Of a DNA stretch of 64,000 nt, positions 54,136 through 62,707 are shown piece after piece. The translations under genes were made by a program, and so were the position numbers. Origin of the DNA: Pseudovibrio brasiliensis. GTDB taxonomy: Bacteria > Pseudomonadota > Alphaproteobacteria > Rhizobiales > Stappiaceae. Positions within the stretch are counted from its first letter, which is position 1. Each line of letters starts with the position of its first letter. Where the stretch lies: positions 408,906 to 472,905 of the forward strand of contig NZ_CP074127.1 of the NCBI RefSeq assembly GCF_018282095.1, in the 5' to 3' direction. The notes below the pieces were generated by a model. It was not told the origin of the DNA, made no database searches, and saw only the letters and a list, made by a program, of their open reading frames with translations.

Positions 54136-54735
54136 ATGAAAACTCTGTTGCAGATCAACACAAGTATGCTGGAAACAGACTCTCAATCCTCGCAGCTTTC
54201 CGACAAAATGGCAGAAAACTTGCTTTCCCGTTTTGCGGGCATGCGGCACATCAAACGCGAGCTGAGCAAAGACCCAATCCCGCATCTGGAACATAGCCTT
54301 TTTCAATGCTTCTATGATCCAAGCGCTGCCGTTACGCCCGCACAACAAGCAGCATTGGCGCTGTCTGATACGCTGGTTTCTGAGTTGAAGGAGGCAGACT
54401 TCATTGTGCTTGGCGCGCCGATGTACAATCTGATGATCCCGTCTACGCTCAAGTCATGGATCGACTACGTGACCCGTGCAGGGCAGACCTTTCAGTTTAC
54501 GGAAACCGGACCGATTGGCCTGCTGGAAGGCAAAAAGTGTTATGTGGCGATCACGCAGGGTGGAAGCTTCCTCGGCACTGCCCATGATCTGGCAACGGCT
54601 TACCTCAAATCCGCTCTGGGCCTGATGGGCATCACGGATATCGAGTTCATCTATGCGAAAGGGCTGGCTATGGGGCCACAAGCCGCTGAAGCGGGCCTGA
54701 GCAAAGCCAATCAGAAGATCGCTGAACTGGCCTAA
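54136..54735 (+). CDS. azoR: FMN-dependent NADH-azoreductase / quinone reductase AzoR
   Basis: 199 aa, close to E. coli AzoR (201). Flavodoxin-like fold with KTLLQINTSMLETDSQSSQL for FMN phosphate binding (residues about 2-21), APMYNLMIPSTLKSWIDYVTRAG (about 95-117) and TQGGSFLGTA. It reduces azo compounds and quinones by two electrons. The start at 54136 is preferred over an upstream frame start because the family begins with MKxLLQI. It is divergent from a LysR gene, and a terminator follows. Confidence 0.92.
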   Translation: MKTLLQINTSMLETDSQSSQLSDKMAENLLSRFAGMRHIKRELSKDPIPHLEHSLFQCFYDPSAAVTPAQQAALALSDTLVSELKEADFIVLGAPMYNLMIPSTLKSWIDYVTRAGQTFQFTETGPIGLLEGKKCYVAITQGGSFLGTAHDLATAYLKSALGLMGITDIEFIYAKGLAMGPQAAEAGLSKANQKIAELA

Positions 54736-54751
54736 CAAGCATCGTTATCGC

Positions 54752-54795
54752 AAAAAAAAAGCCGGCTCTGGAGGTTGAGCCGGCTTCTTGTTTTA
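54752..54795. terminator. Bidirectional terminator after azoR
   Basis: A perfect 10-bp stem AAGCCGGCTC / GAGCCGGCTT with an 8-nt loop. A nine-A run on the left becomes a U-run for the leftward SDR gene; the right tail is weaker (CTTGTTTT). Confidence 0.88.
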
Positions 54796-54811
54796 ACTGT
54801 CTAACTCAGCC

Positions 54812-55534
54812 TTATGCAGGCTGACCAGTTGCTGCGAGCAGAACTTCGCGAATGTTGACGTTCTGTGGCTGCTGGTAAACGAACAGCACAGTGTCTGCCA
54901 CGTTCTGTGGGTCCAGCACGCCGCCCATTTCTTTCTTCCACTGCTCGTAACCATCAATGATGTCCTGAGACGTGGTGTGGGACAGCAGTTCAGTCTGCAC
55001 AGCACCCGGAGCGATGGTCATGACGCGCACGTTGTCCGCGGCTACTTCTTCACGCAGGTTTTCGCTGATGGCGTGCACCGCGAACTTGGTGCCGCAGTAT
55101 GCTGCGTGTGCCGGGAAGGTTTTGCGGCCAGCGATGGAGCTGACGTTGATGATGGAACCGCCCTTACGTGCTTTCATGCCTGGCAGAACAGCGTGGATGC
55201 CGTTCAGAACGCCCTTTACGTTCAGGTCGATCATGCGATCCCATTCAGAAGGATCCTGCACAGACAGATCACCCAGCAGCATGCAGCCAGCGTTGTTGAC
55301 GATAGCATCTGCCGGACCAAACTTGTCTTCAGCTTCTTTAACAGCAGCGATTAGCTGATCACGATCAGTGACGTCAACGCCGCGGCACAGAGTGTTTGGA
55401 AGGCCCAGAGCTTCCATCTGCTCAACGCGACGTGCCAGCAGAAGAAGAGGATGGCCAGCTGCGCTGAAAGACTTCGCAATCGCTGCACCAATGCCGGAAC
55501 TTGCGCCAGTGATAATGATAAGTGGCTTTGTCAT
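54812..55534 (-). CDS. Short-chain dehydrogenase/reductase (YdfG-like)
   Basis: 240-aa classical SDR. NAD(P) motif TGASSGIG (residues 9-16), NNAG, catalytic SSIAGRK and YCGTK are visible, with the NADP-preferring LARRVEQ after strand 2. The family includes serine/3-hydroxy acid dehydrogenases and aldo-keto detoxifiers. Divergent from a LysR gene, which probably regulates it, a second case of the LysR/oxidoreductase arrangement in this 2.5-kb stretch. Confidence 0.9.
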   Translation of the reverse strand: MTKPLIIITGASSGIGAAIAKSFSAAGHPLLLLARRVEQMEALGLPNTLCRGVDVTDRDQLIAAVKEAEDKFGPADAIVNNAGCMLLGDLSVQDPSEWDRMIDLNVKGVLNGIHAVLPGMKARKGGSIINVSSIAGRKTFPAHAAYCGTKFAVHAISENLREEVAADNVRVMTIAPGAVQTELLSHTTSQDIIDGYEQWKKEMGGVLDPQNVADTVLFVYQQPQNVNIREVLLAATGQPA

Positions 55535-55655
55535 TTTGTTTTCCTGCCTCGTTAGCTTTTTCTTGAGCAAGATGGACTTGCGTTGTGTTGCGGCGATTGT
55601 ACAAAAATGATCACGCTGATAAATGAGGGTAATTCAAAATGATTGTTAGGCTGAA

Positions 55656-56555
55656 ATGAACAATATCTATTGGAATGGTCTGCGCTCGTTTCTGGCCGTG
55701 GCGGAACATGGCAGTTTTACCTTAGCTTCTGATGAAACAGGTCTTTCAAAAGCGAGTTTAAGTCAGCAGGTCAGCCAGTTGGAGGAGCACCTGGACGTTC
55801 AGCTGCTCTATCGCACCACCCGCAAACTGCGCCTGACGGAGATTGGTGAGCGCTACTACGAAATGTGCCGCGCAGGCGTAAAACAGATAGAGGATGCCTC
55901 TGATCTGGCGTCGCAGGCGACTGACAGTCTGACTGGACCAATCCGGATGAATGCCGTTGGCGGATTGATTGGCGAAGAGCTCATCGCGCCGCTGGTGATT
56001 GAGTATCAGCAGGCCAATCCGGGGATTGAGGTGAAGCTGGATTTCTCCAGCATCCGCGAGGATCTGCTGGAGACGGATTTCGACCTTGTGCTGCGCATGG
56101 GGGATCTGGAGGATAGCACGCTGATCGCCCGCAAACTGCACACCATCACCACCCGCTATGTGGCCTCCCCGTCTTTTGTGGCGGCACACTCCAAAATCCG
56201 ACACCCCTCTGACTTGAAAGGCCTGCCGTTTATCTCCGGGAGTGTACAGGAGTGGATTTTCACGAGGGGCCAGGAACGCATTGTGGTGCAGGCGGAGAAA
56301 GGCTTTCAGATCTCCAATGGACGCGTCATGTGTCAGGCTGCTGTTGCGGGCCTTGGTATTGCGCGCCTTGCGGATGTTTACACCGATGCGCCGATCAAGC
56401 GTGGAGAGCTGACGGAAATGCTCTCCGGTTGGAAGCAGACAACGCCGCTATGGCTGGTAAGCCCGCCAACACGGCACCAGCTGCACCGGGTGCGGGAGCT
56501 GATGAACTATCTCAGCTCCAACTTCAAAGCCCGCTATGAGGCGGTGTTGGGTTAA
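55656..56555 (+). CDS. LysR-family regulator divergent from SDR
   Basis: 299 aa. Winged helix-turn-helix AEHGSFTLASDETGLSKASLSQQVSQLE (residues about 17-44), then the LysR substrate domain. It belongs to the CrgA/DsdC-like LysR group (with TRKLRLTEIGERYYEMC). Its stop codon overlaps the convergent lipoprotein stop by 4 bp. Confidence 0.9.
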   Translation: MNNIYWNGLRSFLAVAEHGSFTLASDETGLSKASLSQQVSQLEEHLDVQLLYRTTRKLRLTEIGERYYEMCRAGVKQIEDASDLASQATDSLTGPIRMNAVGGLIGEELIAPLVIEYQQANPGIEVKLDFSSIREDLLETDFDLVLRMGDLEDSTLIARKLHTITTRYVASPSFVAAHSKIRHPSDLKGLPFISGSVQEWIFTRGQERIVVQAEKGFQISNGRVMCQAAVAGLGIARLADVYTDAPIKRGELTEMLSGWKQTTPLWLVSPPTRHQLHRVRELMNYLSSNFKARYEAVLG

Positions 56556-56983
56556 CGGCGATAGGTTCCGACGAAGCCATCCGGCACAATGGCGCCTGCG
56601 GGACTGGAGTTGGGATCATTCACGCCCACCGGAATGAAAACACGTTGGATGATGATCTTGTCACCATCCGGTGGTGGTGGGCCGGGCAACACAGCGCCGC
56701 GCGTTGTCTTGAAGCCTTTCAGCTCGCAAATGAGGTTTTTGCTTTCAAACCCGGCAGGCACCACCATTGGGCCGGGCGTGTGCTTCACGAAGATAGACGA
56801 CCGGTAGCCCTGCAAATAGCAAAAGGCGCCATCGGGAGTGGTGTTGACGGTGATCAGCGTGGCCCCCTGCGGAATCTCCACGGTTGGAGAATACGCCTGC
56901 GGGATGCGCTCTTCATCAGAAACGCAAGCAGCCAGAACGGGAAGCGTGAAGGCGAGAACGCACAGGGAAAGCTTGCTTGGCAA
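56552..56983 (-). CDS. Small lipoprotein with PEGA-like domain (paralogue 2)
   Basis: 143 aa. Lipobox LPVLAACVS with Cys20, then a domain TVNTTPDGAFCYLQGYRSSIFVKHTPGPMVVP (residues about 49-80). This is similar to the lipoprotein at 40598-40984 (IETKPSGAQCILDGF...HVKSPGQLVIP). The C-terminal proline-rich tail is unique to this copy. Function unknown. Confidence 0.8.
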   Translation of the reverse strand: MPSKLSLCVLAFTLPVLAACVSDEERIPQAYSPTVEIPQGATLITVNTTPDGAFCYLQGYRSSIFVKHTPGPMVVPAGFESKNLICELKGFKTTRGAVLPGPPPPDGDKIIIQRVFIPVGVNDPNSSPAGAIVPDGFVGTYRR

Positions 56984-57817
56984 ATCAGTGTCCTCATCAG
57001 ATCGGTGTGATGACCCTAACGATCAGCCTTTAACGACGACATCCATCAGATTTGCTGAGGCTATTTTGCTGATTGCCTCAGGATTGGTGAGGCGCGACTG
57101 GTGGTGATCCGGAAAGGCTAAGTTATCCCAAACGCGATCCACTGAAGATTTTGCAGGCAGACCTGCGGTTTCTCACGTCTATGCCAGATGGAATGAGGCG
57201 GTATGAGTGGGCTTGTGGGAAGTCGATGCTATTGAGAATGGTTCAGCTTAAACCCTGTAAACAGTAGGCTATGAGCGCAGTCTGAGCGTAAGCAGACAGG
57301 CTTTCTCATAGAACGCACGGCGTTCGAAATATCCGTTAGAGTGTTCAAAATGCACACGAACTTTGTGAGCTGACTGAGCAAATTCTCTATTTTTTATCAG
57401 ATCTCAGTACTGTATTACGGTCTGCATTTGCTTGTTGTTCGAGCCTATGTGTCTTCTTTGTTGAAGAATAACCGGGACTTTTATGGCAAAATCAGCAGTT
57501 TAGGTCTGAGTGTTCCGCTGCTCGGAGTAAGTATATATTTTTTGATTATTGAAAGGTGTTCAGGAATACATATTGCTGATGTGTTGAACGTTAGGCAGTG
57601 AATTTCTTCATTTTCTCAGTTTAATTTTATTCTCGAATTGATCTTGGTTCACGCATTAATGATAGGAGTTGCGCATAAAACACTAAGGAAAATTCGACAG
57701 GTTTTGTACTCTTGCATCCATGAAATTACAAAGTATCTATGTCAGAGAGTAAGCCCTGCGGTTTGCTAGGATATTTTGAGCCCATATAACCGTTTTGCGC
57801 AGATTAACGGAACGAGA
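56984..57817. other. 834-bp intergenic region upstream of gshA
   Basis: Longest gap in this half besides the replication region. It contains a two-tiered inverted repeat at 57269-57311 (listed separately) and a candidate gshA promoter TTGCAT (57712-57717) / TATCTA (57734-57739) with a 16-bp spacer. No ORF over 60 codons looks coding, and I found no decayed gene I could name. Confidence 0.6.
57269..57311. repeat. Nested stem-loop element in the gshA upstream gap
   Basis: Outer arms CTATGAG (57269-57275) and CTCATAG (57305-57311) enclose a second pair GTCTG (57280-57284) and CAGAC (57293-57297). The nested pairing suggests a structured RNA or a mobile palindromic unit rather than a terminator, as no U-run follows. 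Confidence 0.5.
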
Positions 57818-59422
57818 ATGACAAAATTAGGTGAAGCCACGCTGAAGCTGTTGGAAAATAGCGCTGTTCGCAAAGGTCTTGCAGAACTTCGCGTGGGGAT
57901 CGAAAAAGAAGCTCTGCGTGTTGGCAGAGATGGCTTTATGTCATTGCGTGATCACCCGGTCGCTCTGGGCAAGACGCTCACGCACAAGTTCATCACGACA
58001 GATTTCTCTGAAGCTCAGGTGGAGTTTATCACCCCTGCTGCGCATTCGGTTAAGGAAAGTCTTGAGTTCCTGAAAGAACTGCAGGCCTTTGCTGCGCGCA
58101 AGACGGAAGCAGGTGAGTACCTGTGGAACGCCTCCATGCCGCCGGAAATTACCAGCGACGAGACCATTCGCATCGCTGAGTATGGCAGCTCCAACGCCGC
58201 GCAAATTAAAACGCTTTACCGTAAGGGATTGGCGCATCGCTATGGCAAGCGGATGCAGACGATCTCCGGTATTCACTACAACTTCTCCATTTCCGATGGT
58301 CTGTGGCATGCGTTCCACGAGCAGTGTACCTCCGGTGGTAGCCTTCAGGACTTCCGCAGTGCAGGATATCTGGGTCTGATCCGTAACCTGCAACGCCATG
58401 GCTGGCTGGTGCTGTATCTGTTTGGCGCCTCCCCTGCGGTTGACAAGAGCTACCTGCCATCTGCGCACCCAACTCTTTCCATGCTGGGCGACGATACCTA
58501 TTTCGGTGAGTACGCCACCTCTCTGCGCATGAGCGACCTGGGCTACACCAGTGTGGTGCAGAGCGAGCTGGACATTCACTACAACTCCCTTTGCGATTAC
58601 ATCGAAGGCCTGCGCGGCGCTTTGGCCACATCCGTGCGCCAGTACGAGCAGATTGGTGTTGCTGAAGAAGGCGACTATAAGCAGATCAACACGCACCAGC
58701 TGCAGCTTGAAAACGAGCTTTACGGCTCTGCACGTCCGAAACGCAACACGGAAGAAGGCGAACGCCCGATTGCTGCGCTCTGCCGCCGTGGTGTTGAGTA
58801 CATCGAATTGCGCTCTCTTGATATTAACCCGCTCAACCCAATTGGAATTTGTGAGCAACAGGCTCACTTCCTCAACGCGTTCCTCACCCACATGACATTG
58901 GCACCTTCCGCCTGCATCACCTCTGCTGAGCAGCAAGCGCTCAACGATCAGCAGCGCATGGTGGCGTGGCAGGGTCGTCTGCCAAATCTGGTACTGCCAG
59001 CTTATGGTGATGGTGGTCTGGAACTCCGCGCAGCGGGGCACAAAGTGCTCGACGAAATGCGCGTGACCGCTGAGATCATGGATGACGTCTACGGCTGCAC
59101 CGGTCATACCGATGCGGTCAACGCACAGGCTGAGAAGCTGGACAATCCAGACCTGACGCCATCTGCGCAGATCCTGAAAGGTGTGAAGCAGAAAGGCTCT
59201 TACACCGGCTTCATCGCAGAGCTGTCTCAGAACCAAACCGATCATCTAAAAGCCATGCCGCTGTCATCAGAGCGCATGAAGTTCCAGGAAGCCATGGTGT
59301 CCCAGTCCCGCGCTGCTTACGAGCAGGTTGAGGGCCAGCCGGGCGATCACAGCTTCGATCATTTCCTGGATTCTCAGAATAAAACCGACGTTCTGCCGCC
59401 AGAGTGCCTCGACGGTCAATAA
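57818..59422 (+). CDS. gshA: Glutamate-cysteine ligase, gammaproteobacterial type
   Basis: 534 aa. First and rate-limiting step of glutathione synthesis (Glu + Cys + ATP). The sequence matches the E. coli GshA class (518 aa): RVGIEKEALRV (residues about 29-39), HKFITTDFSEAQVEFITP (about 59-76), ISGIHYNFSIS and the metal- and substrate-site HTDAV-type region late in the chain. Alphaproteobacteria usually carry the unrelated-looking plant-type ligase, so this gene is likely transferred. The ATG at 57818 has GGAACGAG upstream. A GNAT gene follows four bases after the stop. Confidence 0.95.
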   Translation: MTKLGEATLKLLENSAVRKGLAELRVGIEKEALRVGRDGFMSLRDHPVALGKTLTHKFITTDFSEAQVEFITPAAHSVKESLEFLKELQAFAARKTEAGEYLWNASMPPEITSDETIRIAEYGSSNAAQIKTLYRKGLAHRYGKRMQTISGIHYNFSISDGLWHAFHEQCTSGGSLQDFRSAGYLGLIRNLQRHGWLVLYLFGASPAVDKSYLPSAHPTLSMLGDDTYFGEYATSLRMSDLGYTSVVQSELDIHYNSLCDYIEGLRGALATSVRQYEQIGVAEEGDYKQINTHQLQLENELYGSARPKRNTEEGERPIAALCRRGVEYIELRSLDINPLNPIGICEQQAHFLNAFLTHMTLAPSACITSAEQQALNDQQRMVAWQGRLPNLVLPAYGDGGLELRAAGHKVLDEMRVTAEIMDDVYGCTGHTDAVNAQAEKLDNPDLTPSAQILKGVKQKGSYTGFIAELSQNQTDHLKAMPLSSERMKFQEAMVSQSRAAYEQVEGQPGDHSFDHFLDSQNKTDVLPPECLDGQ

Positions 59423-59426
59423 ACGG

Positions 59427-59900
59427 GTGCCTGTGCTGCAGATTTCACCCTACACCGCTGAAGAACACAAAGAGCTTGCCGCGCTATACGCAGACGTGGC
59501 AAGTCGCACCTTTGCCTACGACCATACGCGCTTCATCCATGCCGATCAGTTTCTGAGTCTGATTGAGGGCGAAGATGTCTGGGTTTTAAGGTATGAGGGT
59601 GAGATCGTCGGCTTCATCGGCTATTACACGCCGGAACACTTCCTTCATTCCCTTTATATCCGCTACACCCACCACAAACGCGGCTTTGGTCGTCAGGCCC
59701 TGCAGTTTCTGCTGGAACACTACGGCTGCGCGCATGAGCTGAAGGTGGACCGGATCAATCAGTCCGCTTTGAAGTTTTATCAAGCGATGGGATATACGGA
59801 TGTGACAGCGGAGGCGGATGCACGCCAAACCTGGTCGCGTTTACGTTCGCCTGCAAAAATTGAGCTTAAAGCCGCCGCAGCTATTGCGGTGGGAGACTAG
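59427..59900 (+). CDS. GNAT-family N-acetyltransferase
   Basis: 157 aa from the GTG four bases after the gshA stop; GTG at 59433 is another option. Acetyl-CoA motif HHKRGFGRQALQFLL (residues about 78-92) and the C-terminal NQSALKFYQAMGYT are typical of GNAT enzymes. Substrate unknown. Its tight link to gshA may reflect co-transfer or co-expression. Confidence 0.8.
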   Translation: MPVLQISPYTAEEHKELAALYADVASRTFAYDHTRFIHADQFLSLIEGEDVWVLRYEGEIVGFIGYYTPEHFLHSLYIRYTHHKRGFGRQALQFLLEHYGCAHELKVDRINQSALKFYQAMGYTDVTAEADARQTWSRLRSPAKIELKAAAAIAVGD

Positions 59901-59936
59901 GCCTCTCACCGGCAATAAATTTTGTAATTCAATGTG

Positions 59937-60644
59937 TTAAGATGGCATGCACAATGCTGGTAGGCGATCAATATGTGCTTTGATCGTCTGTTCAGCCAGA
60001 GCGCCATCTCCTGTCCGCACAGCTGTGATCAGCTGAGTGTGATCGTCCTGTACGCCTTCAGAGATGAAACCGGCACGGCGCATAGCTGCCCGGTAGCGGG
60101 TGCACTGGTCATGAAGCATGTGAAGGAAACGGCTTGCCCAATTAGAGCCTGCACCTTCCACCAGCGTCATATGAAACACGCGGTTAGCTTCTTCCCACTC
60201 ATTCCAGAAATCACGCCGTGACGCCTGCCACGTGCGTTCAATTTCCTGCAATGCATGATAAGCATCCAGCACGCGTTCGCGCCATTGTGCGTCGCCCTTT
60301 TCAACGGCGGTTCTCACCGTCGCGCTTTCCAAAAGGCGGCGCTGCTCAACGATATCCTGAAACTCTTTTTGAGAAAGTTCTGGAATATAAAATCCCTTGT
60401 GTGATTGAGTGGCAACAAGTCCCTGAGAAACCAGACGGGAAAGCGCTTCTCGTACAGGTGTTGGTCCAACATCAAAAGTACTGCACATCTCGCGAATGCG
60501 CAGCTTACTGCCCGGCTCCAATTGGCCAGACAGGATTGCCGCCCGCAGGTGCGCATAGGCCCTGTCTATTAGAGAGGCGGATGACGGGACGTTTTGTGCA
60601 GTGACCGATGTTACGGCTCTTTCTAAGGTATCCTCTATTTTCAA
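59937..60644 (-). CDS. GntR-family regulator (FadR/FCD type)
   Basis: 235 aa. N-terminal winged helix-turn-helix IREMCSTFDVGPTPVREALSRLVSQGLV (residues about 50-77), then the alpha-helical FCD effector domain with metal-site histidines in NRVFHMTL, RFLHMLHDQ and DDHTQLI. FCD regulators usually respond to organic acids or sugars acids and control adjacent catabolic genes. No such target lies beside it, so the regulon is unknown. Confidence 0.88.
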   Translation of the reverse strand: MKIEDTLERAVTSVTAQNVPSSASLIDRAYAHLRAAILSGQLEPGSKLRIREMCSTFDVGPTPVREALSRLVSQGLVATQSHKGFYIPELSQKEFQDIVEQRRLLESATVRTAVEKGDAQWRERVLDAYHALQEIERTWQASRRDFWNEWEEANRVFHMTLVEGAGSNWASRFLHMLHDQCTRYRAAMRRAGFISEGVQDDHTQLITAVRTGDGALAEQTIKAHIDRLPALCMPS

Positions 60645-61358
60645 AGTTATCTGCCTTACAATTATTATCTATGCAATTTGGCGTTTCTCTTCGTAGGTAT
60701 GGAAACTAGATCTTCAGCTTTGTTATCCGGCCAAGATAAATTGCAATATGAACTGGCCAGTTTGTTCCCTCAATTGTAAAACAATATCTGAACTATAAAA
60801 GCAATGAAATTGCGTAGGTCTGACATAACTTTCCAATAAAACGAACGCATTTTATGGAAAAAGATGCTAAATTATCGATTATTTTTGCAAAATTTTTTAT
60901 GCCATTTCTTATTCATGCAGCATATGAATCAGACTTACTTAGAGTTCATTGCATGGAAGTAGAGTTTATCCGCTATTTTAATAAAATATTCTCAACTATA
61001 CTCTGCTGGCTTGCTTCCCGCCATATAAACGGGAGAAACTATTAGCCGCAACTCCGCTCAAATCTCACAAATGCTTGCTCAATCTGCCCTGTAAAAGGTG
61101 ATAGATTGCTCAGTTTATCAGCCCAGCTGCGCAAACTTATCCCCCCTGCTGTGAGCGGTGTTATACCTCGTGTTCAGAACAAGAGAATCAACGGAAGGGA
61201 GAGCGAGTCGGAGTGATCTGAGGGGCGAATATGTTTCTTCAGAAATAGAATGGTTGTTTCGTCGATTTTATGCACGCATCGTTTTAACGCCATTGCATAA
61301 GTCCATCCTATTGAAATTACTGATAAAATCATCGGTGATCCGGTGGATGGTCACAGGA

Positions 61359-61374
61359 GTTAACGGGAGTTAAC
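61359..61374. other. parS-like 16-bp partition site
   Basis: GTTAACGGGAGTTAAC fits the palindrome GTT-NN-C-NNNN-G-NN-AAC reported for repABC centromere (parS) sites. It lies 113 bp upstream of the repA start. RepB would bind it and RepA would power segregation. Confidence 0.75.
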
Positions 61375-61377
61375 CAA

Positions 61378-61414
61378 AAAGGGATTGAACTGAACTACAG
61401 GTCAGTTACCCTTT
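61378..61414. repeat. Nested stem-loop between parS and repA
   Basis: Outer arms AAAGGG (61378-61383) and CCCTTT (61409-61414) enclose inner arms AACTGA (61388-61393) and TCAGTT (61402-61407). It could be a RepA-binding operator or structured leader of the rep operon. Confidence 0.55.
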
Positions 61415-61486
61415 CGACGCAAACACGGGCCATATGGGCGCACTTTCCGTTTGTAGATGACTAGAACCGTTTGAGGGCTAAACGAA

Positions 61487-62707
61487 GTGGAATACGGCAA
61501 CAACACTCTTTTGCGCGAGGAAACTCCGTCTGAGAAGATCTCCCGTTATTCTCAGCTCCTTTCTGGCCAGCTGCACCGCTTGAGGCAAGAACTTTATCCG
61601 CCTGAAGCACACAAACTGCTGCGCTCATTCTCTTCCGTTGACGTTGCCCGCCTTATTGGGGTTTCTGAAAGCACAATCCGCCAGTTAGATCTCGACGGAG
61701 AAGGCCCAACACCAACCCGCCTCGCCAATGGTCGTCGCAGTTACACGCTGGAGCAGATCAACGCGATCCGCGAAGTGCTGGCTGCGCGCAAAAAAGGCGA
61801 TGAAGCGGTCAATATCCTGCCGCACCGCCGTGAAGGTGAGAAGCTGCAGGTGATTTCCTGTGCCAACTTTAAAGGCGGCTCGGCAAAAACCACCACCAGC
61901 ACCCACTTAGCGCATTATCTGGCCCTGCGCGGCTATCGCGTGCTCGCGATTGACCTCGATCCGCAGGCCTCACTTTCCGCCATGTTTGGTGTGCAGCCTG
62001 AGTTTGATGTTGAGCCGAACTGCACCTTGTTTGGCGCCCTGCGATATGATGAAGGCCGTCGTTCGTTGGACGAGGTGGTGCGCCCAACCTATTTTGATAA
62101 TCTGGATCTGATCCCGGCCAACCTTGAGCTGGCTGAGTTTGAGCACATTGTGCCAACAGCGATCGCATCCGGCGCCTCTACAGGCGAGAACATCTTTTTC
62201 CGCCGTATTCGCAATGTCCTAGCTGAAGTTGATGACCGCTATGATGTTGTTGTAATCGACTGCCCGCCGCAGCTTGGCTTCCTCACACTGGGTGCTTTGT
62301 TTGCATCCACCGGATTGCTGATCACACTGCACCCGCAGATGCTGGATCTTGCGAGCTGTAACCAGTTCCTCGGCATGAGCTCTGACCTGATGGCAGTGAT
62401 TGAGAACAATGGCGGCGAAATGAACCTGGATTGGATGCGGTTCCTCGTGACACGCCACAATCCGAACGACAGCCCGCAAACCCGCGTTGTTGGCTTGCTT
62501 CGCGCCTTGTTTGGTGAGGATGTGCTGACTGCGCCGGCGTTGGAATCTACCGCGGTTGCAAATGCGGGCCTTGAAAAGAAATCGCTTTATGAGCTGGAGC
62601 CGGGAGCCATTGGCCGCGAAACGCTGAAGCGTGCGCTTGAATCCATGGATTCCGTGAACCGGGAAATTGAAGATCTCCTCCGTGGCTCTTGGGGACGACC
62701 ACTATGA
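61487..62707 (+). CDS. repA: Plasmid partition ATPase RepA (ParA type)
   Basis: 406-aa partition protein of repABC replicons. An N-terminal DNA-binding domain (helix-turn-helix around residues 50-70, VDVARLIGVSESTIRQLDLD) lets it repress the rep promoter. The ParA-type deviant Walker A is KGGSAKTT (residues 129-136), and DYDVVVIDCPPQLGFLTLGAL carries Walker B. It moves RepB-parS complexes. GTG start with GAGGG upstream. It overlaps repB by 4 bp (ATGA). Confidence 0.95.
   Translation: MEYGNNTLLREETPSEKISRYSQLLSGQLHRLRQELYPPEAHKLLRSFSSVDVARLIGVSESTIRQLDLDGEGPTPTRLANGRRSYTLEQINAIREVLAARKKGDEAVNILPHRREGEKLQVISCANFKGGSAKTTTSTHLAHYLALRGYRVLAIDLDPQASLSAMFGVQPEFDVEPNCTLFGALRYDEGRRSLDEVVRPTYFDNLDLIPANLELAEFEHIVPTAIASGASTGENIFFRRIRNVLAEVDDRYDVVVIDCPPQLGFLTLGALFASTGLLITLHPQMLDLASCNQFLGMSSDLMAVIENNGGEMNLDWMRFLVTRHNPNDSPQTRVVGLLRALFGEDVLTAPALESTAVANAGLEKKSLYELEPGAIGRETLKRALESMDSVNREIEDLLRGSWGRPL

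Larger units (their letters stand above)
60645..61486. other. AT-rich replication-control region upstream of repA
   Basis: About 840 bp of low-GC sequence, unusual for this window. It holds the parS-like palindrome (61359-61374), a nested stem-loop (61378-61414), a short dyad TCCCG/CGGGA (61016-61034) and CAATCT/AGATTG arms (61080-61108). A 63-codon frame at 60854-61045 exists but has no ribosome-binding site or family character, and I reject it as a gene. Confidence 0.6.

Noticed and set aside
60854..61045. 63-codon reading frame in the repA upstream region
   Set aside because: No ribosome-binding site, AT-driven composition and no family character; the region is better explained as control sequence.
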